From Sipunculus nudus (Eukaryota > Annelida > Sipuncula > Golfingiida > Sipunculidae), in contig CM049307.1 of assembly GCA_026874595.1 (NCBI GenBank), positions 25,148,362 through 25,212,361 on the forward strand: a stretch of 64,000 bases of DNA. Direction: 5' to 3'. Shown one piece after another: positions 34,911 to 45,694 of the stretch. Within the stretch, counting starts at the first letter, position 1; the number at the start of each line of letters is the position of its first letter. The notes under the pieces are model-generated. The model was not told where the DNA came from. It did no database searches and saw only the letters and a program-made list of their open reading frames with translations. Position numbers and translations under genes: made by a program.

Positions 34911-36088
34911 CATACTGCATACATGCACAGATTAAGTACAGGAAGGTGACACAGGTATTACAATTAAGACGAGAAGATTACGCAGTGTCATTTAAATAAA
35001 CCGTGAGGTAGCAAATAACAACACAATACAGATATACATGTACTTGTTAAATCAAGTAGAATTATCTCATGTTCTCCTCCGGATCCCCCATTTCTTCAAG
35101 TGGGTTTCTACAACAAACATCAAATTTTCAATTCTGATTAGATTAAAAAATTTAAAATTTTGTTGTTAAACTAGAAAGACACAGAGTAAAGGAAAAAAAA
35201 CACTTGAGATATTGTCATTAGTTCAATATTAGTCCATTAAAAAGTGGATTACTGTTACCTGTTGCTCAAAATAGTGTACCTTTTAAAAATTATTTTTATA
35301 AATTCATGGTTAATTCAAGAAACGGTCAAAAATATTATACCATCAGAAAGATCATTGTACAAGGATTAAAATAATGTCTACTTTATGGGGTCTATAATGA
35401 ATTTAAAACACCTTTTGGATTGATTTTAGATATGGCTTTTGCCAATGGGGCTACCTTACACGTGGCCTTGCACTCTGTATCGGACCCACAACTGAACTAC
35501 ATTCATCCAGAAAATCATTGTAATACTTTCCCGAGTAAACAGTTTCACTTTTATAATAATATTACACAGAGATATTATTTTAAAGAGGTAATATTCCTCC
35601 AAAGGCAATATTGACATTTTGGGAAGCGATATAATTAACTGACCTCTTATATTCCGGGCTCTGTAAAATGCTGACATATATCAAAGCAAAGCATAGGATA
35701 TTATTCCCTTACATTAATAAGGAGATCACATATTAATTTCTGTTTGATGAAATGCTCGCTTAATGTGTGCTACCCAATTTTTCAGCTTTCTGTTTTCACT
35801 GATTTAATGAAAGCAAAATTAATCCTTCAAAACATTTTTTATTCCTTATCTAACTGTAAATTTAACATTATGAACAATTCATCTGCCATTCCCATAACCA
35901 GGTCTTACCGCCAGTGAAAACGTCCAGTAAGCCTTCCCGGTACAACATGTACTCGGGAAGAACCAGTGGGAGCAGGTGGTCACACGCATCTATCAAATCT
36001 CTCTCCGCTGAAACACAACTCTATAGGGGTAATATTCGGTAGCATTGAAAATATAAAAAGGGAAATTCGAAAGTTTTCTATGCTTTAA

Positions 36089-36407
36089 TGTCGTGGCTCA
36101 CTCTCACCACAGCCCACCGTTAGGTGGAAACCCACTTTAGTTATAAAGTCGCACAGGTAGTGTTATTACACACGTTTATTAGCACATCAATCTTACAATC
36201 TCACTCAGCGGGCTGCTCTCTCCTCAATTCCGCCCAGCCTCGATCTCAAGTCCTACACCCGTTATCAAGAAAACACAAACCGCTCTCCGGATCCCAGACC
36301 CCACAACATACGAAATCATTCCCATAACACGAAATGATTTAACAACACACAAGTCATGCCACAATATAACAGTGCGGACACTGTGAAATTACATTCAACC
36401 CCCGACA
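36089..36407 (-). repeat. 3' LTR of the gypsy element
   Basis: 319 bp, bounded by TGTCG and CGACA, the same as the 5' LTR except for G at 36127. Confidence 0.95.
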
Positions 36408-36420
36408 TGTGCCCCCCTTT
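36408..36420 (-). promoter_or_regulatory. Polypurine tract
   Basis: Minus-strand AAAGGGGGGCACA lies directly against the 3' LTR, the place and composition expected for the primer of plus-strand DNA synthesis. Confidence 0.8.
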
Positions 36421-36824
36421 ATACGCTCAATGCCCTCATGAGCGAATAAACACTCCAAGCAACAAAATTCTAAGTTAAGACAACTATGCACATATATGCA
36501 TGTCAAACAATAAAGGGATAACTTATATTTCTACTCATTTCAACACTTATCATTCGCAACCCAACAAAAGCTGTTAAAATGATAAACTCCATGCCGACCA
36601 GACCCCAACGCAAGTAATGTACAGCATCACACTATTCAAACGTGTAGTTCTTTTAAACCTCACTATAAATAAAGACACACCCAAAGAGATGATACATCCT
36701 AAATACCAAAAAACAATTATCGTACATAGATCCAACCATCCTGCATAAAATCCCGATGTTCAACAAAAATGTCATAATTCAATAATCCTCAGCCGGTATC
36801 TAAACTCGGTACACCAATCCCAGC

Positions 36825-37225
36825 AAGTAGCTTCTGCCGAACCATCATAGCACGCAAATGCAAGTAATATGTCGCTGTCGCAGTCTATTGACATCAAACT
36901 TCACATAGCAATCCCCAACAGTCTAATCCGCTGAACAATATTAAACAAATGATAATTAGCCAATTTACCCTTATTCCCCAGCAGAACCATCCGCTGAACC
37001 ATCTACAATACCAATATCAACAATAGCAATCCCCATTTGCTGAACCACCTTTACCCATGGCATCACACACCATAACGCAATCCCCAGCAGAACCAGCTGC
37101 TGAATCATATTAAACCCTGGTATTTAACAACATACAACAATCCCCAGTAGTTCAAACTACTGAACCACCTCAACCCCTGGCATTTAACCACTTTATCAAC
37201 ATTCCCCAGCAGAATACTCTGCTGA
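36825..37225. repeat. Array of about seven hairpin units in the element's 3' non-coding region
   Basis: Imperfect units of about 50-60 bp, each starting (A)TCCCC and carrying an inverted pair before GAACC. Stems differ yet pair: CAGCAG/CTGCTG at about 37085, CAGTAGT/ACTACTG at about 37145 and CAGCAGA/TCTGCTG at about 37207. Weaker versions occur near 36831, 36915, 36978 and 37033. The rest of 36421-38478 shows no gene. Confidence 0.75.
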
Positions 37226-38478
37226 ACGCTCTACAGAAAACAGTCATTATGTCAACATCATGATCGCGAACATAAGTAGCATATATAAAAATATTAAACA
37301 GACACTACAGTCAACTGAGACAGAACATACAAGTTCTTTTGCTCCAAGCCAGATACCCATTTCCTTGACTTGTGAGCCACCAACATCAGTAGATAAATCA
37401 AAACAACATTATAAATTACAATAGCTCTGGAAATGAAACACGTCAGTCACACATAATCGTGACATCACCGGCTAAATAAGTGCTAATCATTATGAACTAA
37501 CATCGTTATCAAAGATTTACCGGGATTTCACTTCCCCAAATATGACACTCCAACACATGACACTGGCCAGCGAAACGTATCATAAGGACATCATCATGAT
37601 TCAAACAACAGCAAAGTATTGAGAATAACATCGCATAACATCGCATTAATCGTACAAACTGGAATTAAATCCCTGGTTACCGAAAATGGTTTCAACAATA
37701 CATAGGATCATCTTATGCCATTAACTGTGAGATTAAAAATAACTACTTACTGAGCAGGGATTTTTACTCTCTGGATATCCATAATGTACAAAGGGATATA
37801 CATTGTTTAAGAGCCATTCCAGGTGCAAATGTAACTTTTCACAGTTTATAGAATACATCCGTATATATCGCATATTGCCATAGAACATTATAGTAATCGA
37901 AAACAGCACCTATGAACGAATTTTAACCACCTACGAACCAAAGCCTCATGGTTCATCTCCAAAGGTTAATAACACTATACCAATAATAACATGGCATAAG
38001 AAGTAATGGAGAACCCAAACCTATATCCAGTATCTGAATCGCATCGTAATCCTGATTGTCAAAGCATAAGTATACAGATCAGGATCTTTCACATTATGGC
38101 ATCAGTAGAAACATTAATAATTAGCCTCCCTACAGACAACTCTAAAATCACAGGGACTCTAGGCAGATCGAACAAATAAAACTGTGTAACGGCTCCCTGT
38201 CTATTAAAACTGTTAGTCCAATCAGGGAACACTCCCTATGAGGTGAACCTGTGAAATAGAATATTCAAATAACAGTAGGATAAGGCTTCACCAGTCAACA
38301 AATTAAATAAGACATAATTATCATGACTGCCTAGCTAAGACGAAGTGTAACTTATGACCTTCGAATTGGTTTGACCAGATATTCTGATTATTAGAGGCTA
38401 ATAGCGGTTTCCGGACAATTAATCACAAGACAGCATCTCTGCAGCTATCAGAGAAACGTTCTAAGAGTCCAGTCAGTG

Positions 38479-41400
38479 TCAGTCCTGAAGCACAGAACGT
38501 GGTTCATGGAATGGGTTTGGGTGTGAGCCCTTATTTGAACGATTTGACCGTCGGGGAACGGATTCCTGGAGCGACTGCGGCGAGCTAGTGTCATCGGGTT
38601 CTACTTGGGGCGTATAAGCAGGGTCAGTTTCGACATGGCCAAATATTACTCCTAGATTAAAATCTAAATCGTCTGTGTCCGAACGACAATTCTCGTCATC
38701 AGAATCAATTTCAGTCACGTACGGAACTGATGGCAATTCACCCCGAATCGACTCCTCTTGATCAACGCATGGATACCCAATCAACATTTTACGATTCAGC
38801 CACTGAGACTGCCCCCCGAATACTGGTCGTACCTGGTAAATGTTCTGTTCTAAGTTTCTGTCAATGACAATATATCTTTCAGCACAAAAGTGATTTTGTA
38901 GTTTGTGTCTGTCCTTAAACCCTGTCTTTTGTTTCAGAACCACATCTCCAATACCGAATGGTGGTCCTTTGACCCTCTTATCAAGCCTGGACTTTTCTCT
39001 TTCCCCGTTTTGTACGAGACGCCGATTAACCATATCCCAGACCTGATTCATCATTTGGGCCTGTCTCATAACAAAGTCCTCATTCCAATCAGCAGATAAA
39101 TTACCAAGAAGATGGTCAAGAGGGATCTGTGGCTCACGACCATACATAAGTGTATAGGGCGCCACACCTGTCACTCTGTGGGGCGTGCTGTTATATATAA
39201 ATACAATATGAGGCAAAAGTTCAGGCCAATGACGTCGTTCACGCTCATCCACAGACTTGATCAATCCACAAAGGGTTTTATTAAACCTCTCAACCTGACT
39301 GTTTCCAGAAGGGTGGTGTGGTGTAGTGCGGGACTTCTTTATACCGTAGAGAACGCATATTTCCTTGATCAAGGCCGACTCAAAATTCCGACCTTGATCA
39401 GAATGCAAGCGCGCCGGGATTCCATATATAGAAAACCAATGATCCCTTAGTTTCTTAGCAACAGTAATGGCGGATTGATCAGGGCAAGCAATAGCCTGTG
39501 CCCATTTAGTAAAGGCATCTGTAATAGTAAGGATATCCTCTACCCCTCCGACGCCACGGTCTACCTTCAAGAAATCAAGTGACACAAGCTCCATGGGCTT
39601 AAACGCAAGTAAATGTTGCAGAGGAGGTCGTACCTTAGGCGTGGGTGCCTTGGCCAAAGTGCACTTCAAACACCTTTTAACATACATTTTCACCTGGCCA
39701 TTCATTCCCGGCCAATAACACCTTGTGCGCAAAAGACCAAACGTCCGACCCGAACCTTGATGGCCCCATTGATCATGGGCTTCCTGTATTAAGGGACTCT
39801 GCAAAATTTGTGGTATGAGCAGCTGATGAATACTGCCAAGGGCTGGATCCTGAACCCGCCTATATAACAATCCCTTCCACACCACATACTGATCAAAATG
39901 CCGCAACCATCCCCGTAAACCTCTAACATCATCGTCAGGCTCTTCATGCCCGGGTTGCCACCCAGTAGCCTTCGTCCTCCATACCCGGCCTAGCAAATCA
40001 TCGTCCTGCTGCATTTTAGCCAACTGTTCAATACTGTACCCAGGCAGAACATCTTGTTGAACACCCGAGGCCGCGGGAGCTAGGGTCCCAGTGGAGGCCA
40101 TACACCTCAACTCCATTGGAACAATGCTACTACTCATAACATGGCACACTAATTCGTTTACTAGCAAGCTTTCGTTCGCGGGATTTCGACTTAAGGCATC
40201 AGCTACATTGTTTGTCCGACCCGACCGATAACGTATTTCTAAGTCAAATGGTGCTAGCTTGGAGACCCATCGCTGTTCGGTTGCCCCAAGCCTAGCAGAG
40301 GATAGGTGGGCTAACGGATTGTTATCAGTGAGAACGACACAGTGGTGGCCCAACAATAGGTCGCCAAACTTGTCTGCCACTGCCCACTTCAGACCTAAGA
40401 GCTCTATCTTAAAGGAGGAGTAATCAGAGTAGTTTTTCTCTGAACCCCTCAATCCCCTGCTTGCATAGGCAACTGGGTGTGATCGTCCCTGAGAATCCAT
40501 TTGACTCAAGCATGCGCCAAGACCCTTCAGGCTGGCATCAACCTCTAGGTAAAAGTCCTTGTCATACTGGGGGTAGCACAACACTGGTGCTTGTGTCAAA
40601 AGCTCTTTAAGTTGATTAAATGCCTGCTCAGCCTCTGATGTCCAATGAGGCCGTAAGTCTCCTTTCTTTGACCGAAGCTCATTCAGGGGACCTGCGATTA
40701 CAGAAAATTTTGGGATAAACCTTCGGTAGTACGAGGCTAACCCAATGAAAGACACCAACTCTTCTGCACTCCTTGGTGTAGGCCAGTTGGCCACACGCTC
40801 AACTTTTGACGGGTCAACCGAAATCCCATTTGCACTGACAATGTGCCCCAAATATAACAATTCTCGTTGGAAAAACTGGCACTTCCCAGCATTAAGTTTG
40901 AGTCCAGCGGCAATAAGCCTTTCAAGCACCTTGTCCAAACGAGCTACGTGTTCTGGAACAGAAGGGGCAAAAATTAAAATGTCATCAAGATACAGCAAGA
41001 CCTCCTGTAGGTTCATATCCCCTAGAATGTATTCCATGACCCTCTGAAAAGTATTTGGGCTGGTGTTCAAGCCTTGAGGTAGACGCATAAACTCAAAAAG
41101 TCCCCACGGAACCCTAAATGCTGTAAGTGGTATAGAATCTGGGTGCATGTTAAGTTGGAAATAACCATGTGCCAAATCCAGACTGGTAAAATAGGTGGCT
41201 CCGCCCAGCGCTTCCAAAGATTCCTCTATACGAGGGAGCGGAAAGGCATCCCTAACTGTCCGCTCGTTAAGTTTGCGATAATCTATACATAGACGCAAGC
41301 TGCCATTCTTTTTACGTATAGGCACCACTGGACTTGCATAACTGCTGTGGGACTTACGGATTATGCCTTTGGCCAACAACTCCTGAATATGTTCACGTAC

Positions 41401-42735
41401 TTCATTAACAAGGTAAGGCGGCACTCGCCTATGAGGAAGGTTAACAGGTCGTTCGTCTTTCAATCGGATTTGATGAGGTATAATATTACACTGCCCAAGA
41501 TCATAACAACCTGTAGAAAAGGCTTCAACCCTGGCGTTAATCACAGAGTGCACCATCGGAAGATTATCTGGTGGAACTCGACTTAAATCCAGTCCTGGAA
41601 CCACTAAACCGGTGTCACTACCTGCTGGGTATTCCCCATGATCACTATCAACATGTCCTGCGTTAGGCATCCCTTCCGGACAACCAACAGATGGAGGGGA
41701 AAAATCAGCTTCTACCTTCACCACCTGGTCAACTCTTACCTGAACAGAACCTCCCAGGGCCTCAGCCATTACCTCCTCAGCCTCCTGTACTTCAGTAGCT
41801 ACACCTATCTCCGTGTGAGGTGGAACATACACTGGTTCAGACCCTCCATTACAAACTGCAACTGCCACCTCACCATCCTTGGGCAACTGTACACCCTCAC
41901 AAATATGCACCTGTTCCAACCCAATGCCAGGAAGCTTGTTGCCAGGAGAAAACAGCACAGGCTTCACATCTACAGAATCTCCATTCTTTAAATAGCACTG
42001 CATCACTTTCACTGAATTCGGTAACACTAGAGACCACCTGTCCTTTGTAAGAACAGACACAGATGCAGCACTGATTCCCGAGGCATAAGTTGCATCCTCA
42101 ACCGAGGCACCCAAGGACAAGACATCACGCACCAAACCCCAACTGGCCCCTAGCTCCTCATAATTTCCCCAAAAATCTTGAACCACTTTCCGCAGGACGT
42201 TACATCCAAGTAGTACAGGGAACTCCTCCTGGTGCCCATAGTCAACATTGTCCTGCTTCACTAAAAGACAAGCTCCAATAGTCCTCCCCTGTAACACTAC
42301 AGGTGTTTCTAAAATACCAACTATTGGAACAGAAAATCCATTTGCGCCTATCACGCTGACAAAATTGGTTCCAGGACTGGACATACTGACCTTACCCTCC
42401 AAGTGTCTAGAATAGAACTGATATGATATCAGGGACGTCTCAGCCCCCGTGTCTAATATGCATGGGACAGGAACACCAGCAATGGTCACTAAAGCTGTAG
42501 GACATGCTCCTACTAACCCCTTTACCATATTATTTATTGGTCCAAAAGCCTCCCCAGTGGTGGTGATGGAGGACTGCACTGCAACACTTGGTACGGCCAA
42601 CGGATCAACTGTGGGCAATTGAGTCGCCTCCGGGCACCTGCCCAAAACACCCGGAGCTACTCGTTTGGGTGTTGCTCTGTAAGGGTTGAGGATTCCAGAA
42701 GGCTTACACTCCTCCTGGGTCTCAAGTGCGGACAA
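38479..42735 (-). CDS. pol: Pol polyprotein of the gypsy element (protease, RT, RNase H, integrase)
   Basis: Open frame of 1418 codons in the -1 frame relative to gag, overlapping it by 79 nt. It follows a TGA directly and has no ATG at its start (first codon TTG), so translation by frameshift from gag is expected. Protease active site DTGA at residue 95; RT YLDD at 582-585 with LDLAHGYFQL before it; RNase H acids near 733, 778 and 804 and the NVADALSR block; integrase zinc finger H987, H992, C1022, C1025 and the D1054, D1113, E1149 triad. All key residues are present. No chromodomain is apparent at the C-terminus. It makes the enzymes that copy and integrate the element. Confidence 0.96.
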   Translation of the reverse strand: MSALETQEECKPSGILNPYRATPKRVAPGVLGRCPEATQLPTVDPLAVPSVAVQSSITTTGEAFGPINNMVKGLVGACPTALVTIAGVPVPCILDTGAETSLISYQFYSRHLEGKVSMSSPGTNFVSVIGANGFSVPIVGILETPVVLQGRTIGACLLVKQDNVDYGHQEEFPVLLGCNVLRKVVQDFWGNYEELGASWGLVRDVLSLGASVEDATYASGISAASVSVLTKDRWSLVLPNSVKVMQCYLKNGDSVDVKPVLFSPGNKLPGIGLEQVHICEGVQLPKDGEVAVAVCNGGSEPVYVPPHTEIGVATEVQEAEEVMAEALGGSVQVRVDQVVKVEADFSPPSVGCPEGMPNAGHVDSDHGEYPAGSDTGLVVPGLDLSRVPPDNLPMVHSVINARVEAFSTGCYDLGQCNIIPHQIRLKDERPVNLPHRRVPPYLVNEVREHIQELLAKGIIRKSHSSYASPVVPIRKKNGSLRLCIDYRKLNERTVRDAFPLPRIEESLEALGGATYFTSLDLAHGYFQLNMHPDSIPLTAFRVPWGLFEFMRLPQGLNTSPNTFQRVMEYILGDMNLQEVLLYLDDILIFAPSVPEHVARLDKVLERLIAAGLKLNAGKCQFFQRELLYLGHIVSANGISVDPSKVERVANWPTPRSAEELVSFIGLASYYRRFIPKFSVIAGPLNELRSKKGDLRPHWTSEAEQAFNQLKELLTQAPVLCYPQYDKDFYLEVDASLKGLGACLSQMDSQGRSHPVAYASRGLRGSEKNYSDYSSFKIELLGLKWAVADKFGDLLLGHHCVVLTDNNPLAHLSSARLGATEQRWVSKLAPFDLEIRYRSGRTNNVADALSRNPANESLLVNELVCHVMSSSIVPMELRCMASTGTLAPAASGVQQDVLPGYSIEQLAKMQQDDDLLGRVWRTKATGWQPGHEEPDDDVRGLRGWLRHFDQYVVWKGLLYRRVQDPALGSIHQLLIPQILQSPLIQEAHDQWGHQGSGRTFGLLRTRCYWPGMNGQVKMYVKRCLKCTLAKAPTPKVRPPLQHLLAFKPMELVSLDFLKVDRGVGGVEDILTITDAFTKWAQAIACPDQSAITVAKKLRDHWFSIYGIPARLHSDQGRNFESALIKEICVLYGIKKSRTTPHHPSGNSQVERFNKTLCGLIKSVDERERRHWPELLPHIVFIYNSTPHRVTGVAPYTLMYGREPQIPLDHLLGNLSADWNEDFVMRQAQMMNQVWDMVNRRLVQNGEREKSRLDKRVKGPPFGIGDVVLKQKTGFKDRHKLQNHFCAERYIVIDRNLEQNIYQVRPVFGGQSQWLNRKMLIGYPCVDQEESIRGELPSVPYVTEIDSDDENCRSDTDDLDFNLGVIFGHVETDPAYTPQVEPDDTSSPQSLQESVPRRSNRSNKGSHPNPFHEPRSVLQD
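42628..42669 (-). promoter_or_regulatory. -1 ribosomal frameshift signal between gag and pol
   Basis: The minus strand reads CCCAAAC at 42663-42669, positioned as C CCA AAC in the gag frame, which is the X XXY YYZ form needed for a -1 slip into pol. Six bases later (GAGTAG, including the gag stop) comes a perfect 7-bp stem CTCCGGG/CCCGGAG (42650-42656 with 42628-42634) around a 15-nt loop. Spacing matches known -1 frameshift sites; activity is inferred. Confidence 0.75.
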
Positions 42736-43838
42736 TCACGTTTAAAGTGGCCTATGGTGCCACACCCAAAACAGGCCCCTCGACTGATTCTACCTGATAC
42801 ACTGCCACCCGGTTCTCCCCCCCGGGCATAAGTGTTGGGAAATCTATTACCTCCAGGCTGAGACCAAACTGGCTGGGGAGGTCGGGAATAGGCGAAATCA
42901 GCCATATTTCCCACAGGACTGGATGCCTGCCAGGGTTGCTGTGACGGCGTGGAATGAGGGTTGACATCAAGTGGTCTATTCCCTCCAGACGGACGATCAG
43001 ACATCATTGAAATTAACCTATCGAGGCGATCATTTGTGACCTTCTGCATCTGAATTAAAGCTTTTACTGTCGGGTCAACCTTAGTACAATCCGTGGGAGG
43101 AGGACTGATGCCTACTTCAGAAAATGAGGATTCCACTGTCACATCCCGGACAGAAGCGTTTATTTTCTTACACTCAATATCTTTATATAAACGGATAATC
43201 TCCTCCCTGACCTCATCAAAGGGGGGTGCCGGAACCCTCAACTCTATCCTCTCTAAATCTCTAGCAACCGCTTCGCTAGTCACCCCCTTCTGAAACTGGG
43301 CTTTGAGTGACTGGTCACGAAGCTGCTCGAGGGCCTGACGCTCAGCTGGAGTAGGCGCTGCCCTCTCCATCCGCTGATAAATCCTTTTTAAGGAACGACT
43401 GTAATCTGCAAGGGTTTCATTGCCTAGCTGCACCCTGCCGTAAAATGTCCGGCTGAGCGATTGCAGGCTCTCAGCCGGACCAAACCGGCGCCTTAGTAAG
43501 TCAGTGAGCTGACCAAAGTCACGGCGCACATGGTCTGATGCACATAGCATCTCCTCCTTTGCCTGGCCACCCAAATGGTCAGCAACTGTCGCTGCCCGGG
43601 CGACAGGAGCAATACCCATATTTCTACAATACACGTCTAGTTCGTCCAACCACTCCGTAATAGTCAGGTCCCCAGGCCTCTGTGGCCGTCCATAGAACTT
43701 GGACAGTCGCACGGTGGGGCTTGGCTGTATCCTTAAGTTACCTAAAGCGTTTGCTAAGACCTCAGCAGTGGCCGCTGTGGCCTGGGCAATAAGGTCTGCA
43801 TTATGGTCTGGATGGACCGTCCGGCCAGTTTCTGACAT
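42657..43838 (-). CDS. gag: Gag polyprotein of the gypsy element
   Basis: 393 aa from an ATG about 1.5 kb past the 5' LTR. The N-terminal part is capsid-like in composition and length (ITEWLDELDVYCRNMG, FGQLTDLLRRRFGPAESL). A Pro/Gln-rich linker follows, then one CCHC zinc knuckle near the C-terminus (CFGCGTIGHFKRDC). Gag binds the element's RNA and forms the particle in which reverse transcription takes place. Its last codons overlap pol and contain the slippery site. Confidence 0.95.
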   Translation of the reverse strand: MSETGRTVHPDHNADLIAQATAATAEVLANALGNLRIQPSPTVRLSKFYGRPQRPGDLTITEWLDELDVYCRNMGIAPVARAATVADHLGGQAKEEMLCASDHVRRDFGQLTDLLRRRFGPAESLQSLSRTFYGRVQLGNETLADYSRSLKRIYQRMERAAPTPAERQALEQLRDQSLKAQFQKGVTSEAVARDLERIELRVPAPPFDEVREEIIRLYKDIECKKINASVRDVTVESSFSEVGISPPPTDCTKVDPTVKALIQMQKVTNDRLDRLISMMSDRPSGGNRPLDVNPHSTPSQQPWQASSPVGNMADFAYSRPPQPVWSQPGGNRFPNTYARGGEPGGSVSGRISRGACFGCGTIGHFKRDCPHLRPRRSVSLLESSTLTEQHPNE

Positions 43839-44119
43839 CTCGATAATTTAACCTACCAACGTAACTACTACCACAGTTTGGAAGTTACAGTCTTGTCAAA
43901 ATCATAAAAGTGCGACCCCTACTTGAAGGTAATCTTCAATACCATAGGGTACCAGTGTAATAGACAAGTATTCACCTATTAAAAATTACAAAATATGCAC
44001 ATCATCAATACAATAGCAACATCAGCTGTTGCAACCACATGCCCAAAATATTACCCATATTAGTTTCTTTGACATAATAAGAGGGCAACTGCCTGAGAAA
44101 CTGTTGTTTAACATTAGCA

Positions 44120-44520
44120 TCAAACGTGAACATGATCAACCGCATTCATATAGAATGTGTGCAATAATGGTTGGTTAAACAAATGCAGGTTACAGTATCC
44201 GATAATCAGCAGCAAAACCTCCAGATATTGGTGGTAGCATATGCAACACAGAATCAAATATGACATGATCTACCGCATTCACATAGAACGTGTTCAATAA
44301 TGGTTTGTTAATCAAAAGCAGAATACAGTATCCGATAATCACAGCAAAACCTCCAGATATTGGTGGTAGCATATGCAACACAGAATCAAACATGACATGA
44401 TCTACCGCATTCACATAGAACGTGTTCAAAAAAGGTTGGTTAAACAAAAGCAGGATACAGTATCCGATAATCACAGCAAAACCTCCAGATATTGGTGGTA
44501 GCATATGCAACACATACAAA
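44120..44520. repeat. 132-bp tandem repeat, three copies, in the element's leader
   Basis: Copies of the segment GCAAAACCTCCAGATATTGG start at 44212, 44344 and 44476, exactly 132 bp apart. Because 132 is a multiple of three, a 115-codon open frame with a repeated 44-residue motif runs through it on the minus strand; I do not take it as a gene. Confidence 0.9.
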
Positions 44521-44785
44521 AACATTAGCAATATCAATCATAACATTAGCCTCCTCAACTGGTTCACATACACATTTACCCATTCAGTGACATAAGGTTA
44601 TTTAGTTTTCCACCAGATGATTAATGTCATTACACATTCATGATAAACACAACTTCAGCCCAGATGATGGTATAGGTAAGCATTATTTTAAAGGAATAAC
44701 CACCATAGCCCTGAATTCTCCCAGATAGCAGTCAATCACAGCTCCATCCGTACATCTTCCCGATACTACAATGATAGTTCCGCAC

Positions 44786-45102
44786 TCAACGACGACAAGG
44801 CTGGCAGTCCAGATTTAGATCATCAGGACAGCACATATATGATTATGACAGCATCACGCTCGTGCGGTTCACGACGACAAGGCTGGCAGTCCAGATTCAG
44901 ATCATCAGGACAGCACATATATGACAGTATCACGCCCGTGCGGTTCACGACGGCAAGGCTGGCAGTCCAGATTCAGATCATCAGGACAGCACATATATAA
45001 CAGTTATCACGCTCGTGCGGTTCACGACGGCAAGGCTGGCGGTCCAGATTCAGATCATCAGGACAGCACATATATAACAGTTATCACGCTCGTGCGGTTC
45101 AG
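44786..45102. repeat. Tandem repeat of about 75-80 bp, four copies, in the element's leader
   Basis: Units contain CAAGGCTGGCAGTCCAGATT and end with CACGCTCGTGCGGTTC. Copies differ by small indels. It lies between the 5' LTR and gag; a role in packaging or translation start is only a guess. Confidence 0.85.
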
Positions 45103-45356
45103 TCAGCGTGAAGAACCCAGCACCAAGCACCTACCACATCCAGGTCTTCAGCGGACCCCAACAAGATGTGCCACGGCAAGGAGACTCCTTCAGATTCAGT
45201 CAACACAACAGTTATACACACGAATAACTCGTCGATTCCACCACTTACTATGACCGGCAATGCAGAGAGAGCTCCTCCATTACAAAATCCGAAAACCGGA
45301 CGTCCATGATTCGATATTCAGTCTCCCTGCTATCTCCCTGCTATCAATAGTATCAT

Positions 45357-45372
45357 CCTGCAGGCCGCGCCA
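45357..45372 (-). promoter_or_regulatory. Candidate tRNA primer-binding site
   Basis: Three bases inside the 5' LTR the minus strand reads TGGCGCGGCCTGCAGG. It starts with TGG, as a complement of a tRNA 3' CCA should. I could not assign the tRNA. Confidence 0.5.
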
Positions 45373-45375
45373 TGA

Positions 45376-45694
45376 TGTCGTGGCTCACTCTCACCACAGC
45401 CCACCGTTAGGTGCAAACCCACTTTAGTTATAAAGTCGCACAGGTAGTGTTATTACACACGTTTATTAGCACATCAATCTTACAATCTCACTCAGCGGGC
45501 TGCTCTCTCCTCAATTCCGCCCAGCCTCGATCTCAAGTCCTACACCCGTTATCAAGAAAACACAAACCGCTCTCCGGATCCCAGACCCCACAACATACGA
45601 AATCATTCCCATAACACGAAATGATTTAACAACACACAAGTCATGCCACAATATAACAGTGCGGACACTGTGAAATTACATTCAACCCCCGACA
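45376..45694 (-). repeat. 5' LTR of the gypsy element
   Basis: 319 bp, matching the LTR at 36089-36407 except for C at 45414. It should hold the element's promoter, but I cannot place a TATA box with confidence. Confidence 0.95.

Larger units (their letters stand above)
32860..35066. other. Intergenic spacer between esterases B and C
   Basis: Contains the candidate promoter of B, (TA)n at 33581-33615, a segment at 33305-33360 related to 21551-21614 and 57373-57440, and copy 2 of the 0.5-kb repeat. No coding gene seen. Confidence 0.7.
36089..45694 (-). mobile_element. Complete Ty3/gypsy LTR retrotransposon (9606 bp)
   Basis: Two 319-bp direct terminal repeats (36089-36407 and 45376-45694) start TG and end CA and differ at one position that I can see (36127 versus 45414). 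They are flanked by the same four bases, TTAA (36085-36088 and 45695-45698). Gag and pol are open on the minus strand, so the 5' LTR is the right-hand one. The domain order protease, reverse transcriptase, RNase H, integrase is that of Ty3/gypsy. There is no env-like frame. A leader of about 1.5 kb and a 3' non-coding region of about 2.1 kb carry repeats. Near-identical LTRs and open frames suggest a recent insertion, possibly still competent. Confidence 0.97.

Noticed and set aside
42733-42735. A methionine start for pol
   Set aside because: The codon is TTG directly after a TGA; the frameshift signal explains pol expression better.
38905-43293. Plus-strand open frames inside gag-pol
   Set aside because: They are shadows of the minus-strand coding sequence and show no protein family motifs.
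44190-44537. 115-codon open frame with a repeated hydrophobic motif
   Set aside because: It follows from a 132-bp tandem repeat in the retrotransposon leader and resembles no known protein.
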